Assembly (NCBI GenBank): GCA_000697055.1
Contig: JNDT01000631.1
Span: 1-11,581, forward strand
DNA: 11,581 nucleotides
Source of the DNA: Saksenaea vasiformis B4078
Taxonomy: Eukaryota; Mucoromycota; Mucoromycetes; Mucorales; Saksenaeaceae
Direction: 5' to 3'
Shown here: one piece after another, positions 8,436 to 11,581 of the stretch
How positions within the stretch are numbered: position 1 is the first letter of the stretch
Layout of the letters: every line of letters begins with the position of its first letter
Made by a program: the position numbers and the translations under genes
Notes under the pieces: generated by a model
What the model was told of the DNA's origin: nothing
What the model saw: the letters and a program-made list of their open reading frames with translations, nothing else
The model's database searches: none

Positions 8436-8760
8436 TTACACTTCTCTGAATAAACCTTGCGTCCGAACAGAAACAATTTGGGCTGAAAAGAAAATTAGTA
8501 TGCGTATTAGATACGCTAATTATCGCAGAATTTCATATTCTGCTTACTTTTCCCTTCCATAGACGCTAATTCGTCAGAGCGGCCTACATTGTATCTATGG
8601 TTAGTAGATGAACGATAGGTTGGCGTCTTTTGCATACTCAGGGTCATCCCACCGACTCTCATCATTGTTGTTGGCCGAAGCTTTGCTTACCTCCGCTTAA
8701 AATGCTAGAGACTAAACGTACTGACTGCCTAATTGCTTACCGCTTTGTTGTGCCTACACC
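8436..8760 (-). pseudogene. 3' exons of an unidentified gene, copy 1
   Basis: Three minus-strand exon segments with good splice sites. The terminal exon is 8436-8482 (stop TAA at 8436-8438). A 65-nt intron, 8483-8547, has donor GTAAGC, a CATACTAAT branch-like site and acceptor TTTTCTTTTCAG. A 36-nt exon, 8548-8583, follows, then a 54-nt intron, 8584-8637, with donor GTATGC, CTACTAACC and acceptor ATGTAG. An upstream exon ends at 8638. One frame runs through all three and ends in RTQGLFREV and stop. A second copy at 11292-11504 shares the exon layout and an aligned stop codon. The upstream limit is unclear and stops appear above about 8690, so this is probably a truncated gene end. I do not recognise the protein. 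Confidence 0.5.
8449..8454 (+). terminator. Candidate polyadenylation signal AATAAA
   Basis: AATAAA lies 85 bases after the stop codon of the membrane-protein gene, a normal distance. It falls inside the terminal exon of the convergent minus-strand gene, so the two transcripts would overlap. Confidence 0.5.
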
Positions 8761-8936
8761 TGATTGTTTGCTGTAACTTCTGCTGTTTATACTAATTGAT
8801 ACAATCATGTGCGCAATCCGCTATACATTTTCATGTACTAGATGGCTTTGCGTAGGCTGGTTTAATAACGATAATCAAATAATTGAAAGTTACAGATAAA
8901 CAAAGAAAGAAAATACCAGTTTTCCCTTTTAAATAG

Positions 8937-9953
8937 CCACCACATATCTTATCCGTTTCACTGTCGGACATCGGAACCAAATTGCGGCATGTGGCGCGGG
9001 AAAATAATAACACCCTAATTCAAAGCATTGGATCAACGCGTTCGCAACAAAGATTCTTTCAGCACTTCCGCAAAATAATCTTTGAGATCATGCAAAAATG
9101 TTCAAAAAACAGTGGATTCGCAAAGATGCTCACAATAAATCTTTGCATCCAGCCTGTTTCAAACGCGAAATGTCAGAATGAGACTCAAGTGCACGGACTA
9201 AGAAAATCGTCTTCTGTACAAGGTTATCTCCGCGAACGGCTGTGCCCAGGTTAGTCATTGTTTACGTGGGAAATAGGCTATATTTGTTTTGCAGATGAAA
9301 CATAAGTGAAGGACACTTACAGGAGCTTGAGAGAGAAGCATATATCCACAATAAACCACTTACAGAAATTACGAGTTGTGACTTTTGTAGTAAGGCAGTT
9401 ACAAAGTGAATGTGGAAGCAGTGACTTGACGGGATCGAGGGACAAGCAGAGAGACCAGTATCCATATGTATCAAGGCTCAGCCATTATGTTGATTCGCTG
9501 GTACATCTTATGATTCTGGACAAGATCACAAGGAGTAGCAATGATCTCTCGATGGTCTCAACCGTTGAAGCTTGTCAGCTACAGGTTGATATCACCGAGT
9601 GTGGAAAGTGAGGTTGGCCAAACGTATAACGATTTGAGCGGTATCCTACGGAGGGAAGGATAACAACAATTGAAGTACAGTAACTGAAGGCTGAGAAGAG
9701 TGAGGGTAAAATGATCGAAGGACCACTGTACACAGTCAGACATTTTGGCCAGCTTTGCATTTCTATCAGAGTTCTCGTACGATCTCGGTCCAATGAAGAC
9801 CATCCTGGAATAATCAATCACAGGAGAGAAGTAGAAGAAGTTATCCAAGGGGCTGCCATTCATCAGGCTCTCAGAAAGTGTTTGTTACGGAGACCTTCAA
9901 ACAACGATACCCAGTCAATGCAGAGTCGCCACTCCGCGGGTTATTGGACTTGA
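8937..9953 (+). pseudogene. Unknown plus-strand locus: pseudogene or multi-exon gene
   Basis: One frame, with no frameshift needed, runs from after a stop at 8934 to a TGA ending at 9953, broken by a candidate intron and four stops. Donor CAG|GTTAGT (9250) pairs with acceptor TTTTGCAG (9294). Read this way, stops follow at 9303 (TAA), 9609 (TGA), 9627 (TAA) and 9681 (TAA). Alternatively, acceptor ACATAAG at 9306 and a second intron at 9608-9700 (GTGAGG...AAGAG) would remove every stop. That leaves a 237-residue protein from the ATG at 9090. Neither alternative acceptor has a pyrimidine tract. The product is basic and partly helical-looking (SLREKHISTINHLQKLR); I recognise no domain. Confidence 0.45.
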
Positions 9954-10093
9954 GTGAAACCATTAGATCACGAAGATCCTTTAGCATTTGAGATAATGCT
10001 GTCCACTAAGCTTAATGTCTTCCCAAGATTGTTATAACAGTTGCCCTTTGAAAGTGGATAAAAAACAAACTCAAATGATGTGGAGACACACTG

Positions 10094-11034
10094 ATGGCAA
10101 GCACGAGTCCATTCGGACGACTGCTCAAACAGGTTACTCGTTGGGGGAAGAACGCGTCACGACAAGATCTGCCTACATCCATTCCCATGTCTCCCGCCAA
10201 CAAAAAGCGCACCACCAAAAAGCACAAGCCAAAGAATGAAGATCCAATTTACGAGGTGGAGGCGATCCTAGATCACCACAAGTCGGTAAGTTGGCATCGC
10301 GGCTTCCATTTGTTCTGTCATGTACTAAGGCCAGGAACAAATGGCCATGTTAGAAAAATACCACACAGTATTTGATCAAATGGAAAGGCTATGACGACGA
10401 AGATAACACCTGGGAAGACCAACGAAATATGTAAAGCATGAGGTTTACGCGTTTGTACTGTGCTAATACTGCTCATAGACTGGACAAAACTTTATTACAG
10501 AAGTATTGGGCAAGTAAACGTCGCGAAACAAAACAAACAGCAGGGAAAAAGCGGAAACTGTCAAGTTCTTCGGCAAAGAACAAATCCCAGTCATCTTCGT
10601 CTAACAAGAAAGGAAAGAAAGCGTCAAAGATGACAGTAGAGGAAATAGCACCGGTTGAGGATACAAACGATGACTCTGCAGACGACATGTTGAATGATAC
10701 GATTTATAATGCAGACTATCGCACGGAAGATAGCTGGGACTGGAATACATCTGTGAAAGAAGTGGAGCTCGTGACACGCGACCCTCGGCAGGATTCTGAT
10801 GCTACAATTTACGCTGTCATCCGCTGGTAAGTGTGGGAATGCTCTGAGAAAAGAAGAGAGAAATTCATACATTGAAAAGGGAGGATGGTGTTCTGTCAAT
10901 GCATCCCACAAAAGAATTGCAAAAAAGGTGCCCGCGGAAGGTAATAAATGGAACGAACTGTTGCCATATCTCATTTGCTGTTTCATTAGCTCATCGAATA
11001 CTATGAAAAACGTTTGCGATTTGAATCCCTTTGA
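10094..11034 (+). CDS. HP1/Swi6-type protein: chromodomain plus chromoshadow
   Basis: Five exons: 10094-10285, 10354-10430, 10479-10826, 10880-10940 and 10990-11034, totalling 240 codons plus TGA. Introns are 68, 48, 53 and 49 nt, all GT...AG. The chromodomain (residues 53-103) has YEVEAILDHH, YLIKWKGY and NTWEDQRNI. Aromatic-cage residues Y53, W74 and Y77 have the same 21 and 3 spacing as HP1 Y24/W45/Y48, so H3K9-methyl binding is expected. A Lys/Ser-rich basic hinge (about 101-140) and an acidic stretch follow. The chromoshadow domain (about 175-238) ends in RCPRKLIEYYEKRLRFESL, like the CP..I..YE.RL end of HP1, and mediates dimerisation and partner binding. The start follows an in-frame TGA at 10076; M32 is an alternative. 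This is a nuclear heterochromatin protein by family. The family call is firm and the gene appears intact. Confidence 0.9.
10286..10353 (+). other. Intron 1 of the HP1-like gene
   Basis: Donor GTAAGT, branch-like GTACTAAG at 10322, and acceptor ATGTTAG at 10353. A second AG at 10368 also keeps the frame, but it would delete five residues from the chromodomain loop. The 10353 acceptor restores HP1-like spacing of the aromatic cage. Confidence 0.8.
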
Positions 11035-11074
11035 GAATTGGAAATGACGTAGGTCGAAGCAATTGTATGAATTA

Positions 11075-11080
11075 AATAAA
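11075..11080 (+). terminator. Candidate polyadenylation signal AATAAA
   Basis: AATAAA lies 40 bases after the stop codon of the HP1-like gene and is followed by an A-rich stretch. The position fits a fungal 3' UTR. Confidence 0.55.
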
Positions 11081-11291
11081 AAAGATTAGCCGTGAGGGAA
11101 TGGAATAAACAGAAAAAACGTGAAATGTTGGAACGTCAGATCAGGTAGAAAAAGGGAGACGTAGATTATGATATCAAGGACTCCGTGTCTATGGTATTTA
11201 AGAACATCATTGAATGTTGTCTAGAGAACGTTGCAATTCTTGCCATAGGATGCTTATTTTATGTGCAGAGTACTGTTTATTGAACACTATT

Positions 11292-11581
11292 TTACGCTAC
11301 TCTAAATAAATTATGCGTCCATGGAGAACCAAATTTACGCTGAGAGAAAAGTAAAATATACGGTCATTGGTTAATGAATTGGCAACAAAATCATACGTTT
11401 ACTTACATCATCATGGCCCTCGGTGGACGCATAATATATTGGAGCAGCATAAAACGGCATTCACGGTTAGTAAATGAAAGATGTTTTGATGTCTTTTACT
11501 TACCCCCGAAGGGCACTCCTGCCATTCGACGGGGGCCAGCCCCGCACCGTAGCGGGTGGGGGCGGCGAGTTGGGATCGGCA
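11292..11581 (-). pseudogene. 3' exons of an unidentified gene, copy 2 (runs off the window)
   Basis: The minus strand has a terminal exon at 11292-11339 ending WTHNLFRVA and TAA. A 67-nt intron, 11340-11406, has donor GTAAGT and acceptor TTTTCTCTCAG. A middle exon of about 42 nt lies from 11407, and a donor GTAAGT at 11498-11503 carries a TTTACTAACC branch-like site. Everything aligns with copy 1 at 8436-8640, including the stop codon. The middle exon lacks an AG acceptor where copy 1 has ATGTAG (here TATGCTG), so this copy may be damaged or spliced differently. The exon above 11504 is very GC-rich and continues past the edge, so the gene is partial. It converges on the HP1-like gene. Product unknown; whether it is functional cannot be judged. 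Confidence 0.45.
11505..11581. other. GC-rich block with hairpin potential at the right edge
   Basis: Composition changes sharply from AT-rich to strongly GC-rich. GGGGCCAGCCCC (11531-11542) is a short inverted repeat, and CCCCGC near 11539 can pair with GCGGGTGGGG downstream of it. On the minus strand one frame is open (YGAGLAPVEWQECPSG), ending at a GTAAGT donor. It may be an exon of the edge gene or part of a repeat. Confidence 0.45.

Noticed and set aside
9575..9863. Minus-strand frames of 80 and 94 codons
   Set aside because: They overlap the plus-strand locus, have no domain or splice context, and cover only a third of it. I could not exclude them fully.
4141..9953. Repeat-induced point mutation (C to T) as the cause of the stops
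   Set aside because: The stops are a mix of TAG, TAA and TGA with many indels, there is no strong TA-biased conversion, and RIP is mainly known from ascomycetes.
10354..10368. Alternative acceptor at 10368 for intron 1 of the HP1-like gene
   Set aside because: It keeps the frame but shortens the Y53-W74 spacing from 21 to 16, unlike HP1 chromodomains.
10624..10986. Minus-strand 120-codon frame
   Set aside because: Antisense to chromoshadow exons and introns of the HP1-like gene.
1..11581. CRISPR array, bacterial operon or phage genes
   Set aside because: There are no regularly spaced repeats or ribosome-binding-site-led gene runs. Spliced genes and a Pol III tRNA show that this is eukaryotic DNA.

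Overview
The window looks like nuclear DNA of an early-diverging (Mucoromycota-like) fungus. The evidence is eukaryotic: a nuclear tRNA-Leu with internal A and B boxes and a Pol III T-run; short introns (48-68 nt, GT...AG, several with TACTAAC-like branch points); AATAAA signals after genes; and Sel1-repeat sequence, which is expanded in these fungi. The phylum assignment is inference.

Layout. Bases 1-630 hold no gene, only a MITE-like inverted repeat (251-395). A tRNA-Leu(CAA) lies at 631-713. Bases 714-4140 are an AT-rich gene-poor stretch with weak signs of old repeats. Bases 4141-6256 (minus) are a heavily broken gene: a region I read as MACPF-like, an acidic linker and six to seven Sel1 repeats. 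Each part is recognisable only by moving between the three minus frames, so it is not one ORF. About 570 bp upstream, 6830-7290 (minus) is a second, more decayed Sel1 array, the tail of a tandem paralogue.

Bases 7534-8364 (plus) encode an intact 276-residue multi-pass membrane protein, VC0807-like in general pattern. It is followed, in convergent orientation, by the last three exons of an unidentified minus-strand gene (8436-8760). A diverged copy of these exons recurs at the right edge (11292-11581). Between the two copies are a plus-strand locus of unknown function (8937-9953), either a pseudogene or a multi-exon gene, and an intact five-exon gene (10094-11034) for a 240-residue HP1/Swi6-type protein with a chromodomain and a chromoshadow domain.

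Nothing suggests an operon-like functional unit. This is an accessory region shaped by tandem duplication and decay, with two apparently intact protein genes (membrane protein and HP1-like) and one tRNA gene. The intact state of those genes argues that the many breaks in the MACPF-Sel1 locus are real rather than poor sequence quality.
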